From Hymenobacter roseosalivarius DSM 11622 (lineage in GTDB: Bacteria; Bacteroidota; Bacteroidia; Cytophagales; Hymenobacteraceae), in the NCBI RefSeq assembly GCF_900176135.1, contig NZ_FWWW01000048.1:62001-126000 (forward strand): a DNA stretch of 64,000 nt. The letters run 5' to 3'. Made by a program: the position numbers and the translations under genes. A model generated the notes under the pieces. It saw only the letters and a program-made list of their open reading frames with translations. It made no database searches and was not told where the DNA came from. This document shows positions 17,472-26,405 of this stretch, one piece after another. Position 1 is the first letter of the stretch, and every line of letters begins with the position of its first letter.

Positions 17472-17479
17472 TAAAGATA
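17472..17479 (-). promoter_or_regulatory. Candidate -7 promoter element for nuoJ
   Basis: TATCTTTA on the minus strand, one base from TAnnTTTG, lies 57 bp before the nuoJ start and downstream of the 60-bp palindrome. It would let nuoJ be read independently of the sugar genes. Confidence 0.35.
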
Positions 17480-17568
17480 CTCCTCCACGACTCGAAAATT
17501 GTCATCATTGCACGCGCTACACTAAACCTCTCTAACTTCAAGCTTACGGCAATCCTTCGGTGTATACC

Positions 17569-17628
17569 GGCAGGCACCAGACACGAAAAGGCAGCACTAG
17601 TGCTGCCTTTTCGTGTCTGGTGCCTGCC
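17569..17628. repeat. Perfect 60-bp palindrome / bidirectional terminator
   Basis: A perfect inverted repeat with 30-bp arms and no spacer, centred on ACTAGT (between 17598 and 17599). The inner part, AAAAGGCAGCACTAGTGCTGCCTTTT, has intrinsic-terminator form in both directions (written here only as an inner core). It begins 10 bp after the stop of the epimerase gene. It probably ends that transcript and insulates nuoJ. Confidence 0.9.
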
Positions 17629-17637
17629 AATCAGAAG

Positions 17638-18615
17638 TTACTCGACTGTTTCCAGTTGCTTAACTATCTGCTCAGCAATCCAGGGGTATGTTCTCTCCAA
17701 TCCCTGACGGAGATTAAGTTTAGGCTCCCAGCCAAGCTTCTCCCGGATCAGGGCGTTGTCGGAGTTTCTTCCGCGCACGCCAGTTGGGCCAGGGATATTC
17801 TTGATACTCAGCGGTTTGTTGCCAATTTCCATTACCAGCTTAGCAAGGTCATTGATAGTAATCATCTCCTCTGAGCCAATATTAACGGGGCCTGAGAAAT
17901 CGGAATCCATGAGCTGACGAACGGCATCACAGCAGTCCTGTACGTGCAGGAAAGAACGCGTTTGCTTCCCATCACCCCAGATTTCCATCGTACCACCTTC
18001 ATCGGCAGAAGCTACTTTCCGGCACATAGCGGCGGGTGCTTTCTCCTTGCCACCCATCCAAGTACCTTCTTCTCCGAAGATATTATGAAAGCGGGCTATG
18101 CGTACCTGAATACCGTGGTTCCGGTTATAAGCCAGATACAAACGCTCGCTAAACAATTTCTCCCAGCCGTACTCACTGTCGGGGGCGGCGGGGTAAGCCG
18201 AATCCTCGGAGCATTTGGGATTGTCAGGATCCAATTGATTGTATTCAGGATACATACAGGCCGATGAGGAGTAGAAGATTTTCTTCACTCCTGCCAGGCG
18301 GCTGGCTTCCGCGACATTGAGGTTGATGGTAGCCGAATTATACATCACAGCTGCATCGTTATTGCCAGTGAAGATGTAACCTGCTCCGCCCATATCAGCG
18401 GCCAGTTGATAAACATCTTCTATGTCTTTCACTACCTCCCGGCAAATCACCGGATCAGTTAGATCACCTACGATAAACTCATCGGCGGGCGAAGGGCTGA
18501 ACTCATTACGCTTCAGGTCACATACCCGTACCCAATAGCCTTCGCTTTTTAATCTTTTAACCAAGTGGCCGCCAATGAAACCACCGCCGCCACAGACGAG
18601 AATTTTTTTGCTCAT
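17638..18615 (-). CDS. GDP-mannose 3,5-epimerase-like NAD-dependent sugar epimerase
   Basis: 325 aa from the ATG at 18615 (MSKKILVCGGGGFIGG); the frame upstream of this overlaps wecG and is spurious. It is an extended SDR fold: glycine-rich NAD site GGGGFIGG, catalytic Tyr/Lys in SEYGWEKL, and SSACMYPE with the Cys that acts as acid/base in GDP-mannose 3,5-epimerases. GGKEKAPAA and GPTGVRGRNSD match the substrate-binding segments of that family as I know it from plants. It is predicted to convert GDP-mannose to GDP-galactose/gulose for polysaccharide synthesis. It lies 5 bp after the WecG-type gene and forms a two-gene unit. Confidence 0.85.
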   Translation of the reverse strand: MSKKILVCGGGGFIGGHLVKRLKSEGYWVRVCDLKRNEFSPSPADEFIVGDLTDPVICREVVKDIEDVYQLAADMGGAGYIFTGNNDAAVMYNSATINLNVAEASRLAGVKKIFYSSSACMYPEYNQLDPDNPKCSEDSAYPAAPDSEYGWEKLFSERLYLAYNRNHGIQVRIARFHNIFGEEGTWMGGKEKAPAAMCRKVASADEGGTMEIWGDGKQTRSFLHVQDCCDAVRQLMDSDFSGPVNIGSEEMITINDLAKLVMEIGNKPLSIKNIPGPTGVRGRNSDNALIREKLGWEPKLNLRQGLERTYPWIAEQIVKQLETVE

Positions 18616-18620
18616 AACTG

Positions 18621-19391
18621 TCAATGTTGAATTTTGGAGTGTCTTAAATTTAAAATGTTGTAGTAGACGAACAATGGGACTATCTGTAAATATCGCTTCC
18701 AAAGTCGCTTAGGCTCTACGCACAGGCGGAAAAACCACTCCAAGCCCATCTTTTGCATAAATCCGGGGGCCTGCACTACTTTCCCAATATGGAAGTCAAA
18801 GGCAGCCCCCACGGTGACTATGAAATGTACATTCGTGTAGCGAGCGAGTTGGTATGCAAACTTTTCCTGCTTGGGAGTGCTGATGCCAACCCAAACGACA
18901 TTTATATCTAAAGAGGTGATTTTTTCGCCTAATTCTCGGAATTCCTGATCTGATAATTCCCGGAAAGGGGGGCAAAATGTTCCGACGACGTTATAATTGT
19001 GAAACTTACTGGCGCAAGCCGCCTTCAGTTCGTCAGCTACTCCCTCCTTACCACCGCAGAAAAAGTGCCGAATTGGCGTATGGGCCGTCGATTGCATCAT
19101 TTCAGCAAAAAAATCGGGACCATAACACCGCTGCATTTCCTTTTCACCCTTCATCCTTCCTACCCATACCGTAGGCATACCGTCGGGCAGATTTATATAA
19201 AAGCTGGAGAGAATATTCTTTAGGTTTGGATCGGAGTGTGCCGTAACCAGGCCATGCGCGCCCGTAGCACTAATACAATAGTTATGCCGGGCTTCCTTCC
19301 GCATCTCATTCCTCAGAATGCTAGATGCATCCTGAATATTCCCCGCAAAAAGAGGCACATCTAGGACCTTAACTGATTTGATCTTCTCCAT
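18621..19391 (-). CDS. WecG/TagA/CpsF-family glycosyltransferase
   Basis: 256 aa. Family landmarks are present: TGAHGLVTAHSD, LPDGMPTVWVGR, RCYGPDFF, FFCGGKEGVADEL, VWVGISTPKQEKF and VGAAFDFHIGKVVQAPGFMQKMGLEWFFRL (cited in parts: VGAAFDFHIG, APGFMQKMGLEW). These enzymes transfer N-acetylmannosaminuronic acid or a related sugar to lipid-linked intermediates at the inner face of the membrane. With the adjoining GDP-mannose epimerase it makes a small exopolysaccharide or surface-glycan unit. It is AT-richer than the surrounding nuo genes and sits between nuoI and nuoJ, so it looks like an insertion. Confidence 0.9.
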   Translation of the reverse strand: MEKIKSVKVLDVPLFAGNIQDASSILRNEMRKEARHNYCISATGAHGLVTAHSDPNLKNILSSFYINLPDGMPTVWVGRMKGEKEMQRCYGPDFFAEMMQSTAHTPIRHFFCGGKEGVADELKAACASKFHNYNVVGTFCPPFRELSDQEFRELGEKITSLDINVVWVGISTPKQEKFAYQLARYTNVHFIVTVGAAFDFHIGKVVQAPGFMQKMGLEWFFRLCVEPKRLWKRYLQIVPLFVYYNILNLRHSKIQH

Positions 19392-20197
19392 TAAATAAGC
19401 GCGATGTGCAGCAAATACGAAAACACAATAGAAGCAGACGAAAAAATGTGAAAATTTCTGAATAAAATAACGACTTAATAATAAGGAGGCAATCGATAAA
19501 GGCAGAATGCTTTGAGCTATACTACAGAGCTGCGTCGATGAATGATTGGAGCCTTAGAGACAAGCATTAAAGGGCGTAGTTCAGGCACTGATAAAATGCT
19601 ATATAATAGCGGAACTTACACCAGACCACTATCAAACTAGGAAAGCGTTAGTGTCCAAAAGCTAGTTGTGGAGGCAGCATGGACATACGTAGCAATAATC
19701 GCGGCGTTTTATCTTATGCTCACCTTTTTGGTGAGTCAGCTTGTCTTTGAGTCAAGTAGCCATGTATTGATGGCGTCGTCAAACTCTACGATATATCGCC
19801 TATCACGCAATGAATTCCGCCTACTTAACGAGCGAAAAAAGGCTGAGGTATGCTCAGGCAAACTAATAGGTAGCCGTAGCGGCTTTGCTTTGTATGTGAC
19901 TGCCTTGAGTGCAGCTCATCATGCAGTGACTAGTTGTTGGTGACGAACAAGGAAGGGGCCAAACTGAACTCTGATGCCGTTGTATCGCGCAACCACCCTA
20001 AGTGACACAAATCGCGACTAGCCAGCGCAAAAAGTTGGCCTCATTTACTTTTTCGTACATAGGCCGGTTGTGGATGAGGCTCCACTCTTGTTTGCTGGTA
20101 TTGCACAAGAAGAGCCTGTACTTCGGTTATGCACCTAACTTAAATTACTTTGTCTGCGCCAGTATTGTAACTCATTAAGCGAAACTGTTTGTCAGAC
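19392..20197. other. Long AT-rich intergenic region without a convincing gene
   Basis: About 806 bp between the WecG-type gene and nuoI. The only sizeable frame is 19668-19943 (plus strand, 91 codons), whose translation begins with one hydrophobic segment and shows no family I recognise. Base composition is unlike the nuo genes. No inverted terminal repeats or transposase motifs were found by eye. It may be the scar of an old insertion that brought the sugar genes in, but this is inference. Confidence 0.5.
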
Positions 20198-20776
20198 TCA
20201 GACAGCTTGCTGGGTCATTTTATTAAATAATGCTTGAGCTTGCTCCGGCGTGAGTTGAATACCACGCTGGGAGCGCGCGTCCGGCGACACGGGCTCTACC
20301 AGGCGGTCTTTGCCGTAGATAAACTCGTCGCGCTCGAAGCGTGGAGGAGCCATTTTATCGGCTTGCAGGTACACGGCGGCTTTCGGGCAGGCTTCTTCAC
20401 AGAGGCCGCAAAAGATGCAGCGCAGCATATTTACCTCGTAGCTGACAGCGTACTTTTCTTCGCGGTAGAGGCCTTCTTCGCCTTTTTTACGCTCACCGGC
20501 CACCATCGTAATGGCCTCGGCGGGACAGGCCACGGCGCACAGGCCGCAGGCCGTGCACCGCTCCCGGCCCTGCTCATCGCGCTTGAGCACATGCAGCCCC
20601 CGGAAAATAGGGGAAAATGGCCGTGTCTCCTCGGGGTACCGAATGGTAGCCTTCTTAGAAAAGAAGTGCCGCATCGTAATGCTTAGACCTTGGAAAATAG
20701 CCGGCAAGTATGCCCGCTCAGCGAGCGTCATCGGCTTCTTTTCCAGTATCTTGGCTCTATTGCTTAAGGATTGCAT
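20198..20776 (-). CDS. nuoI: NADH-quinone oxidoreductase subunit I
   Basis: 192 aa with two [4Fe-4S] ferredoxin motifs, CTACGLCAVACP (about 74-85) and CIFCGLCEEACP (about 117-128). They carry clusters N6a and N6b, which pass electrons towards NuoB in the peripheral arm. The N-terminal amphipathic region (AIFQGLSITMRHFF) fits membrane-surface contact. It lies 64 bp after nuoH. It is the last gene of the nuoA-I block before the inserted sugar genes. Confidence 0.95.
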   Translation of the reverse strand: MQSLSNRAKILEKKPMTLAERAYLPAIFQGLSITMRHFFSKKATIRYPEETRPFSPIFRGLHVLKRDEQGRERCTACGLCAVACPAEAITMVAGERKKGEEGLYREEKYAVSYEVNMLRCIFCGLCEEACPKAAVYLQADKMAPPRFERDEFIYGKDRLVEPVSPDARSQRGIQLTPEQAQALFNKMTQQAV

Positions 20777-20840
20777 GATGGTTAGTTTCTAAATCCGATA
20801 ACATCGGATGAGCAGCCTGGGAATCTACTTATGAGCCGCA

Positions 20841-21941
20841 TTACTGCAACAGCCACCACTTGGGCACCTGCGGGATGACGTTGAACAAAATAAGCCCCCC
20901 GGTGAGCAGAATGTTGAAGATGGCCAGCGGAATCAGGATTGTCCAGCCCAGGCGCATGAGCTGGTCGTAGCGGAAGCGGGGCAGCGTCCAGCGTACCCAC
21001 ATGAAAAAGAAGATAAAGGAGAAAATCTTGGCGAAGATAGTCACCACACCCAGGCCCGTGATGATATTGTGGGCTGTCACTGCTCCCTGCGACTCGGCCA
21101 GCCAGGCTTGCAACTCGTACTGGAAAGGGAAGTTGAAGCCCCCAAAATACAGCACGCTCATCACGGCCGAGGCCACGAATACGTTGATGTACTCGGCAAA
21201 CAGGTACAGGCCCATTTTCATGGAGCTGTACTCGGTGTGGTAGCCACCCACCAGCTCCGTCTCGCACTCGGGCAGGTCGAAGGGCGTCCTGTTGGTTTCG
21301 GCAAAGGCGCAGACGATGAAGATGATAAAGCCTAATGGCTGCTTCACCACATTCCAGAAATACCACTCGCCGGGCACCGATTGTTGCAGCGTGATCTGAC
21401 GCAACGACAACGTTTCGCTTACCATTAGTACGGCAATCAGGGCCATGCCCATGGCCAGCTCGTAGCTGATGTTCTGTGAAGCGGCCCGAATGGCCCCTAG
21501 TAGCGAGAACTTGTTGTTGGAGGCCCAGCCGCCGATCATGATGCCGTATACGCCCAGCGACACGACGCCGAAAATATAGAGCATTCCAATGTTTACCTCA
21601 ATGCCTTGCAGCCAGATGATGGTGCTGCCGAATTGCAGGTAATTACCGAAGGGAATGACCGCCGACGCCATCAGGGCCGTGACCATGGCCAGACAGGGCC
21701 CAAAAACGAATAGGGCACGGTTGGAGCCGGCCGGAAAGAATTCTTCCTTGGTGAAGAGCTTCACGGCATCAGCCAGGGGCTGAAGCAGCCCGAAGGGGCC
21801 GGCGCGGTCTGGCCCGACGCGGTCTTGCAGAAAGGCGGCAATCACGCGCTCGGCATAGGTAGAGTACGTGGCAATGAGCAGCGAAACGCCGAACACGACT
21901 AGGATAACGAGGGCTTGCCAGCCCAGTGCGGGAAGTTCCAT
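20841..21941 (-). CDS. nuoH: NADH-quinone oxidoreductase subunit H
   Basis: 366 aa from the ATG at 21941 (MELPALGWQALVIL); an upstream in-frame ATG at 21998 would add a non-hydrophobic segment from the repeat region and is rejected. Eight or so transmembrane segments are present. Conserved features of the quinone-site subunit include ERVIAAFLQDRVGPDRAGP (about 30-48), AFAETNRTPFDLPECETELV (about 215) and WVRWTLPRFRYDQLM (about 317). It couples quinone reduction to proton movement. A tandem GAGGTGCT repeat lies directly upstream. Confidence 0.95.
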   Translation of the reverse strand: MELPALGWQALVILVVFGVSLLIATYSTYAERVIAAFLQDRVGPDRAGPFGLLQPLADAVKLFTKEEFFPAGSNRALFVFGPCLAMVTALMASAVIPFGNYLQFGSTIIWLQGIEVNIGMLYIFGVVSLGVYGIMIGGWASNNKFSLLGAIRAASQNISYELAMGMALIAVLMVSETLSLRQITLQQSVPGEWYFWNVVKQPLGFIIFIVCAFAETNRTPFDLPECETELVGGYHTEYSSMKMGLYLFAEYINVFVASAVMSVLYFGGFNFPFQYELQAWLAESQGAVTAHNIITGLGVVTIFAKIFSFIFFFMWVRWTLPRFRYDQLMRLGWTILIPLAIFNILLTGGLILFNVIPQVPKWWLLQ

Positions 21942-21944
21942 TCT

Positions 21945-21977
21945 TTGAGGTGCTGAGGTGCTGAGGTGCGATGTGCT
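21945..21977. repeat. Short tandem repeat upstream of nuoH
   Basis: The unit TGAGGTGC(T) occurs about three times in a row, followed by a degenerate GATGTGCTGA. It fills part of the 73-bp gap between nuoG and nuoH. It is a simple tandem duplication with no evident function. Confidence 0.6.
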
Positions 21978-22014
21978 GATTTTAAAGTGGCACATCAATG
22001 CATCAGCATATTAA

Positions 22015-23016
22015 TTAATTACCTAGTTTCAGGGGAGGATTTTGCTCCAGGTCGCGCACGGAGCTTTCCGGTAAATCTGCGATTATCTGCGGATTTACCA
22101 CCGGCAGCTCGTAGTGATTGGCCGAGATAACGGAGCTACGGTCAATGGCGGCGGGGCCCTCCAGGGTCCAGTCGGCGGTTTCTTTTTTCTCGAAGCGGCA
22201 TTCGTTGCAAATCCACTCCTTCACCTCGCCGTACTCGTTTTTGCGGGCCGTGACGCGCAGCACGTCCTTGCCTTTGTACCAGAGTACCACGTTGCCGGTG
22301 CATTTGGGGCAGTCGCGGTGAGCATTCACAGGCTTAGTAAACCACACCCGCTGCTTGAAGCGCCAAGTTTTGTCGGTCAGAGCGCCAACTGGACATACGT
22401 CAATGACGTTACCAGAAAAATCATTATCAATGATATTCTCGATGTACGTACCGATTTCGGAAGCGTCGCCGCGACCAAGTACGCCGTGTACGCGGCCTGG
22501 AGTGAGCTGGTCGGCGGTGTACACGCAGCGGTAGCACAGGATGCAACGCGTCATGTGCAATTGAATCAGCGGGCCGATATCAATTTTTTCGAACGTGCGA
22601 CGCTCTTCCTCATAGCGAGTGGTGGAAACTCCATGCTCGAAGGCGAAGTTCTGCAGGTCACACTCGCCGGCTTGGTCACATACGGGGCAGTCCAGGGGGT
22701 GATTGATGAGCAGCATTTCTACGATGCCCTTGCGCACGTTAAGTACCTGCTCGGAAGTAGTGTTCTCCACTACCATCCCGTCTTGGACAGGCGTGATACA
22801 CGAGGCCACCAGCTTGGGCATCGGCCGTGGATCTTTAGTAGAACCAGCCGCAACGCGCACCAAGCAAGCCCGGCATTTGCCCCCCGAGCCTTTCAGCGGG
22901 GTATAATAGCACATGGCAGGCGGTACGATACCGCCGCCGATGGTGCGGGCCGCGTTGAGGATGGTCGTTCCGTCTGGAACTTCTACCTCAATGCCATCGA
23001 AAGTTATTTTAGCCAT
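22015..23016 (-). CDS. nuoG: NADH-quinone oxidoreductase subunit G, short form
   Basis: 333 aa. The N-terminal [2Fe-2S] domain carries Cys ligands in MCYYTPLKGSGGKCRACLV (about 36-54) and CITPVQ. The His/Cys3 [4Fe-4S] site is HPLDCPVCDQAGECDLQ (about 106). The next [4Fe-4S] site uses CILCYRC (about 157) and CPVG (about 208). A last Cys set, CPKC...CNEC (about 237-272), starts the fourth [4Fe-4S] site. The large molybdopterin-type domain of the E. coli subunit (about 900 aa) is absent. Short NuoG proteins like this are, to my knowledge, normal in Bacteroidota, so I do not read it as a truncation. Confidence 0.92.
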   Translation of the reverse strand: MAKITFDGIEVEVPDGTTILNAARTIGGGIVPPAMCYYTPLKGSGGKCRACLVRVAAGSTKDPRPMPKLVASCITPVQDGMVVENTTSEQVLNVRKGIVEMLLINHPLDCPVCDQAGECDLQNFAFEHGVSTTRYEEERRTFEKIDIGPLIQLHMTRCILCYRCVYTADQLTPGRVHGVLGRGDASEIGTYIENIIDNDFSGNVIDVCPVGALTDKTWRFKQRVWFTKPVNAHRDCPKCTGNVVLWYKGKDVLRVTARKNEYGEVKEWICNECRFEKKETADWTLEGPAAIDRSSVISANHYELPVVNPQIIADLPESSVRDLEQNPPLKLGN

Positions 23017-23051
23017 TATGAGTGGTCAGAAACGTATTGTCTGAACCGAAG

Positions 23052-23059
23052 CAAAGGTA
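23052..23059 (-). promoter_or_regulatory. Candidate -7 promoter element for nuoG
   Basis: TACCTTTG on the minus strand, 36 bp before the nuoG start. No TTTG at the expected -33 distance was found. It could provide an internal promoter for nuoGHI. Confidence 0.45.
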
Positions 23060-23060
23060 T

Positions 23061-23100
23061 TTCCCGCAGAGTTTCGCAGAGGATTACGCAGAGTTTCGCA
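23061..23100. repeat. Imperfect tandem repeat between nuoF and nuoG
   Basis: The word CGCAGAGTTTCGCAGAGG-like recurs: GCAGAGTTTCGCAGAGGATT, then ACGCAGAGTTTCGCAG. About two copies of an 18-20 bp unit. It lies directly upstream of the candidate nuoG promoter element. Confidence 0.55.
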
Positions 23101-23129
23101 GTGTTCAGTAAATGGTAAAGATGAATGAC

Positions 23130-24470
23130 TTAAGCCAAAACGGCTTTGCCAGGGTACACCGCGCCATAGCGCGTTGCTTCCTGCGGATGCTTTACATGCC
23201 ACTCAAACTCATCACGGAAGTGACGCACGGCAGCAGCTACCGGCCAGGCTGCCGCCTCGCCCAGGGGGCAAATTGTGTTGCCCTCAATCTGCTTAGCCAC
23301 GCTCACGATCAGGTCAATGTCGTGCAAGGAGCCGTGGCCGTGCTCTAGGCGGTGCAATACTTTTTCGAGCCAGCCCGTGCCTTCGCGGCAGGGTGAGCAC
23401 TGCCCGCACGACTCGTGGTGGTAGAAGCGCGAGAAATTCCAGGTATTGCGCACGATACAAGTCGTCTCGTCCATGGCAATAAAGCCCCCCGAACCCAGCA
23501 TAGTACCCGTCACGAAGCCACCATCCGACAACGATTCGTACGTCATCAGACGTGGCTCGCCAGTGGCAGTTTTCAGGATAAGCTCCGTGGGCAGAATCGG
23601 TACGGAAGAGCCACCAGCTACTACCGCTTTCAGCTCACGCCCTTTCCAGATGCCGCCGCAGTATTCATCGGAATAGATGAATTCCTCAACAGGTACACCT
23701 AGCTCAATTTCGTAGATGCCAGGCTTATTCAAGTGGCCGCAGGCGGAAATAAGCTTGGTGCCTGTGCTTTTACCAATGCCGATTTTGGCGTACTCGTCGC
23801 CTCCTTCGTTCACGATAACCGGCACAGCCGCTATGGACTCTACGTTGTTAACAACCGTAGGCCGGGCATAAAGACCCTGCACAGCCGGAAATGGGGGCTT
23901 GTTGCGCGGGTTGCCGCGTTTGCCTTCCAGTGATTCCAGCAAAGCCGTTTCCTCGCCGCAGATGTAAGCGCCACCGCCGGGGTGCACGTGCAAATCCAAG
24001 GAGTAGCCCGAGCCGAGGATGTTCTCGCCCAGAAAACCAGCCGCATACGCCTCAGCAATGGCTTTTTCCAGAATACGCAGCACGTACAACAACTCGCCAC
24101 GAATGTAGATGTAGCTGGTGCGTGCGCCCAACGCGTAGCTGCCCGTAATCATGCCCTCAATGAGCAAGTGCGGCAACTTTGACATCAGCTGACGGTCCTT
24201 GAAGGTACCGGGCTCCGATTCGTCGGCATTGCAAACGAGATAGCGAGGCACACCTTCCGGCTTAGCCAGAAAGCTCCACTTCAAACCCGTCGGGAAGCCC
24301 GCGCCGCCGCGCCCACGTAGGCCCGACTTCTTGACTTCCTCCACCACCTCGTCGGGCGTCATCGTCTTGAGGGCCTTTTCCACGGAGCGGTAGCCGCCGT
24401 GTTTGCGGTAGACCTCAAACGTGTCGATTCCTTCGACGTTTATATGTTCAGTTAATAGCTTGCGTCCCAT
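23130..24470 (-). CDS. nuoF: NADH-quinone oxidoreductase subunit F
   Basis: 446 aa. It is the NADH-binding, FMN-containing subunit at the tip of the peripheral arm. Visible are the FMN/NADH loop [17 protein letters not shown] (about 50-66), [19 protein letters not shown] (about 167-185), and the [4Fe-4S] N3 ligands [12 protein letters not shown] (about 346-357) with the last Cys in NTICPLG (about 394). It is preceded by nuoE on the same strand with a 75-bp gap. Confidence 0.96.
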   Translation of the reverse strand: MGRKLLTEHINVEGIDTFEVYRKHGGYRSVEKALKTMTPDEVVEEVKKSGLRGRGGAGFPTGLKWSFLAKPEGVPRYLVCNADESEPGTFKDRQLMSKLPHLLIEGMITGSYALGARTSYIYIRGELLYVLRILEKAIAEAYAAGFLGENILGSGYSLDLHVHPGGGAYICGEETALLESLEGKRGNPRNKPPFPAVQGLYARPTVVNNVESIAAVPVIVNEGGDEYAKIGIGKSTGTKLISACGHLNKPGIYEIELGVPVEEFIYSDEYCGGIWKGRELKAVVAGGSSVPILPTELILKTATGEPRLMTYESLSDGGFVTGTMLGSGGFIAMDETTCIVRNTWNFSRFYHHESCGQCSPCREGTGWLEKVLHRLEHGHGSLHDIDLIVSVAKQIEGNTICPLGEAAAWPVAAAVRHFRDEFEWHVKHPQEATRYGAVYPGKAVLA

Positions 24471-24545
24471 GATTTCTCCAGCGTAAGGGGTAGGAGTGAA
24501 GGGTTAATTTGTATTTGTTTTCTAAGCGAGCAATGCGCTTGGAGG

Positions 24546-25103
24546 CTAAGATTTGGTTTTCTGCTCTTCCCACGGCAACAGCGGACGATGCACCATGCTA
24601 CGCAACTCGTTTAGCATTGTATCTACCGCTTCAGGCGTTTCGAGGCTCTCGTAATACTTCTCCCGCACCTGCACAACCGGCGCAAACCCGCAAGCAGCCA
24701 AGCACTCCACCATCTTGATGGTAAACATCCCATCAGGTGAGGTTTCGCCTACTTTAGCTCCTGTAATGCGTTCTAGGTTCTCAGTAAGCTCATCCGAACC
24801 GCGCAACATGCAAGGACCTGTGCGGCAGATTTCGAGCACATGCTTGCCAACCGGTTTGAGGTTGAACATGGTGTAAAACGACGAAACCTCATATACTTCG
24901 ATGGGCTTGATGTCCAAGGATTCAGCTACCAAATCCTGTACTTCGGGGCTTACCCAGCCACCAAACTCTGCTTGAGCAATGTGTAGCACCGGCAGCAAAG
25001 CCGATTTCTTGCGGTCTTCAGGGAATTGATTAATGATGCGCTTAATCTCGGCTTGGGCAGCGGCCGAAAATTGAGGCTTAGCGGGAGCAGTTGTAACTTC
25101 CAT
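24546..25103 (-). CDS. nuoE: NADH-quinone oxidoreductase subunit E
   Basis: 185 aa from the ATG at 25103 (MEVTTAPAKPQF); a TTG at 25121 is in frame but less likely. It is a thioredoxin-like [2Fe-2S] protein with the ligand set CRTGPCMLRG (about 92-101) and CLAACGFAPVVQV (about 132-144). It carries cluster N1a next to NuoF. The N-terminal helical part contains FPEDRKKSALLPVLHIAQ, typical of the family. It starts 21 bp after the nuoD stop. Confidence 0.95.
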   Translation of the reverse strand: MEVTTAPAKPQFSAAAQAEIKRIINQFPEDRKKSALLPVLHIAQAEFGGWVSPEVQDLVAESLDIKPIEVYEVSSFYTMFNLKPVGKHVLEICRTGPCMLRGSDELTENLERITGAKVGETSPDGMFTIKMVECLAACGFAPVVQVREKYYESLETPEAVDTMLNELRSMVHRPLLPWEEQKTKS

Positions 25104-25124
25104 AGGGGACAAATTCAGCAAAAA

Positions 25125-26387
25125 CTACGCGTCCAGCTCACCGGCAATTACGTTCATCGAGCTTAGAATCACGATGGCATCGGAGAGGCTGGTGCCTACT
25201 ACCATTTCGGGGTAGGCCTGGTAGTAGATAAAGCAGGGGCGACGGAAATGCAGGCGATACGGCGTGCGACCACCATCCGAAACCAGGTAGAAGCCCAGTT
25301 CGCCGTTACCGCCTTCCACAGAGTGATATACCTCGCCCACCGGTGCTTCAATCTCACCCATGATGATTTTGAAGTGGTAAATCAGGGCCTCCATGTTTTT
25401 GTACACGGCCTGCTTGGGGGGCAAATAATAGTGTGGCGCGTCGGCGTGGAAAGGACCTTCGGGCAAATTGTCAAGCGCCTGGTTGATGATGCGCAAGCTC
25501 TGCCAGATCTCTTCGTTACGAACCAGGAAACGGTCGTAGGTGTCGCCATTAGTGCCTACCGGAATTTCGAAGTCGAAGTCCTCATAAGACGAATAGGGAT
25601 TCATTACTCGTACATCGTAGTCGACGCCGGCGGCCCGCAGGTTCGGACCCGTAAAGCCGTAGTTCAATGCTTTCTCCGCCGTAATCGGGCCCACGTTTAC
25701 CACGCGATCCATAAAGATGCGGTTGCGGTTGAACATGCTCTCAAACTCGCGCATTACGGCCGGAAACTCCTTCAGCCACTTGCGCAGCTTCTCGATAGCT
25801 ACGGGCGTGAAATCTCGCTCCATACCGCCAATCCGACCCATGTTGGTAGTCAGACGAGCACCGCAGACCTCTTCGTAAATCTCGTACACCTTCTCCCGCT
25901 CCTGAAACAGGTAGAGGAAACCAGTGAAGGCACCCGTGTCCACACCCAGGATAGAGTTACAGATCAGGTGGTCCGTGATGCGGGCCAGCTCCATCATAAT
26001 CACGCGCATATACTGTGCGCGCTTCGGAACGGTAATTCCCAGCAGCTTTTCCACCGTCATGTGCCAGCCCATGTTATTGATGGGACTGGAGCAGTAGTTC
26101 ATTCGATCAGTGAGGGTCGTGATCTGGTAGAATGGCCGCCGCTCAGCTATTTTTTCGAAAGCCCGGTGAATGTAGCCAATGGTGGGGACGCCGGAAATAA
26201 TCCGCTCCCCGTCCATTTGCAGGATGTTCTGGAAAATGCCGTGCGTAGCAGGGTGCGTCGGGCCCAGGTTCAGCGTCGTCAGCTCCTGGCTGAAGTCGTT
26301 GAGCGTGGGCACGAGCTGGTTATGCTGCTGCTCGCGGGCTTCCTGGTGAATCTTATGGGTGCTTTCCAGCGTGTCGTTTACTGCCAT
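25125..26387 (-). CDS. nuoD: NADH-quinone oxidoreductase subunit D
   Basis: 420 aa, related to the large subunit of NiFe hydrogenases and forming much of the quinone-binding cavity. Characteristic segments are NLGPTHPATHGIFQ (about 40-53), the quinone-loop His and the later Tyr in its usual context, CSSPINNMGWH (about 98), GRIGGMERDFTP (about 185), and the C-terminal DAIVILSSMNVIAGELD. The full family length indicates a functional gene. It follows nuoC with an 18-bp gap, so the two are clearly co-transcribed. Confidence 0.96.
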   Translation of the reverse strand: MAVNDTLESTHKIHQEAREQQHNQLVPTLNDFSQELTTLNLGPTHPATHGIFQNILQMDGERIISGVPTIGYIHRAFEKIAERRPFYQITTLTDRMNYCSSPINNMGWHMTVEKLLGITVPKRAQYMRVIMMELARITDHLICNSILGVDTGAFTGFLYLFQEREKVYEIYEEVCGARLTTNMGRIGGMERDFTPVAIEKLRKWLKEFPAVMREFESMFNRNRIFMDRVVNVGPITAEKALNYGFTGPNLRAAGVDYDVRVMNPYSSYEDFDFEIPVGTNGDTYDRFLVRNEEIWQSLRIINQALDNLPEGPFHADAPHYYLPPKQAVYKNMEALIYHFKIIMGEIEAPVGEVYHSVEGGNGELGFYLVSDGGRTPYRLHFRRPCFIYYQAYPEMVVGTSLSDAIVILSSMNVIAGELDA

Positions 26388-26405
26388 GATAAGGGTATCA
26401 GGGGC

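Noticed and set aside
19668..19943. 91-codon frame in the gap between the WecG-type gene and nuoI
   Set aside because: A hydrophobic N-terminus alone is not enough. No promoter element, homologue or codon pattern supports it; it is described only as part of the gap.
22015..23016. NuoG as a truncated pseudogene
   Set aside because: All N-terminal iron-sulfur ligands are present, the frame is clean, and short NuoG is to my knowledge normal in Bacteroidota.
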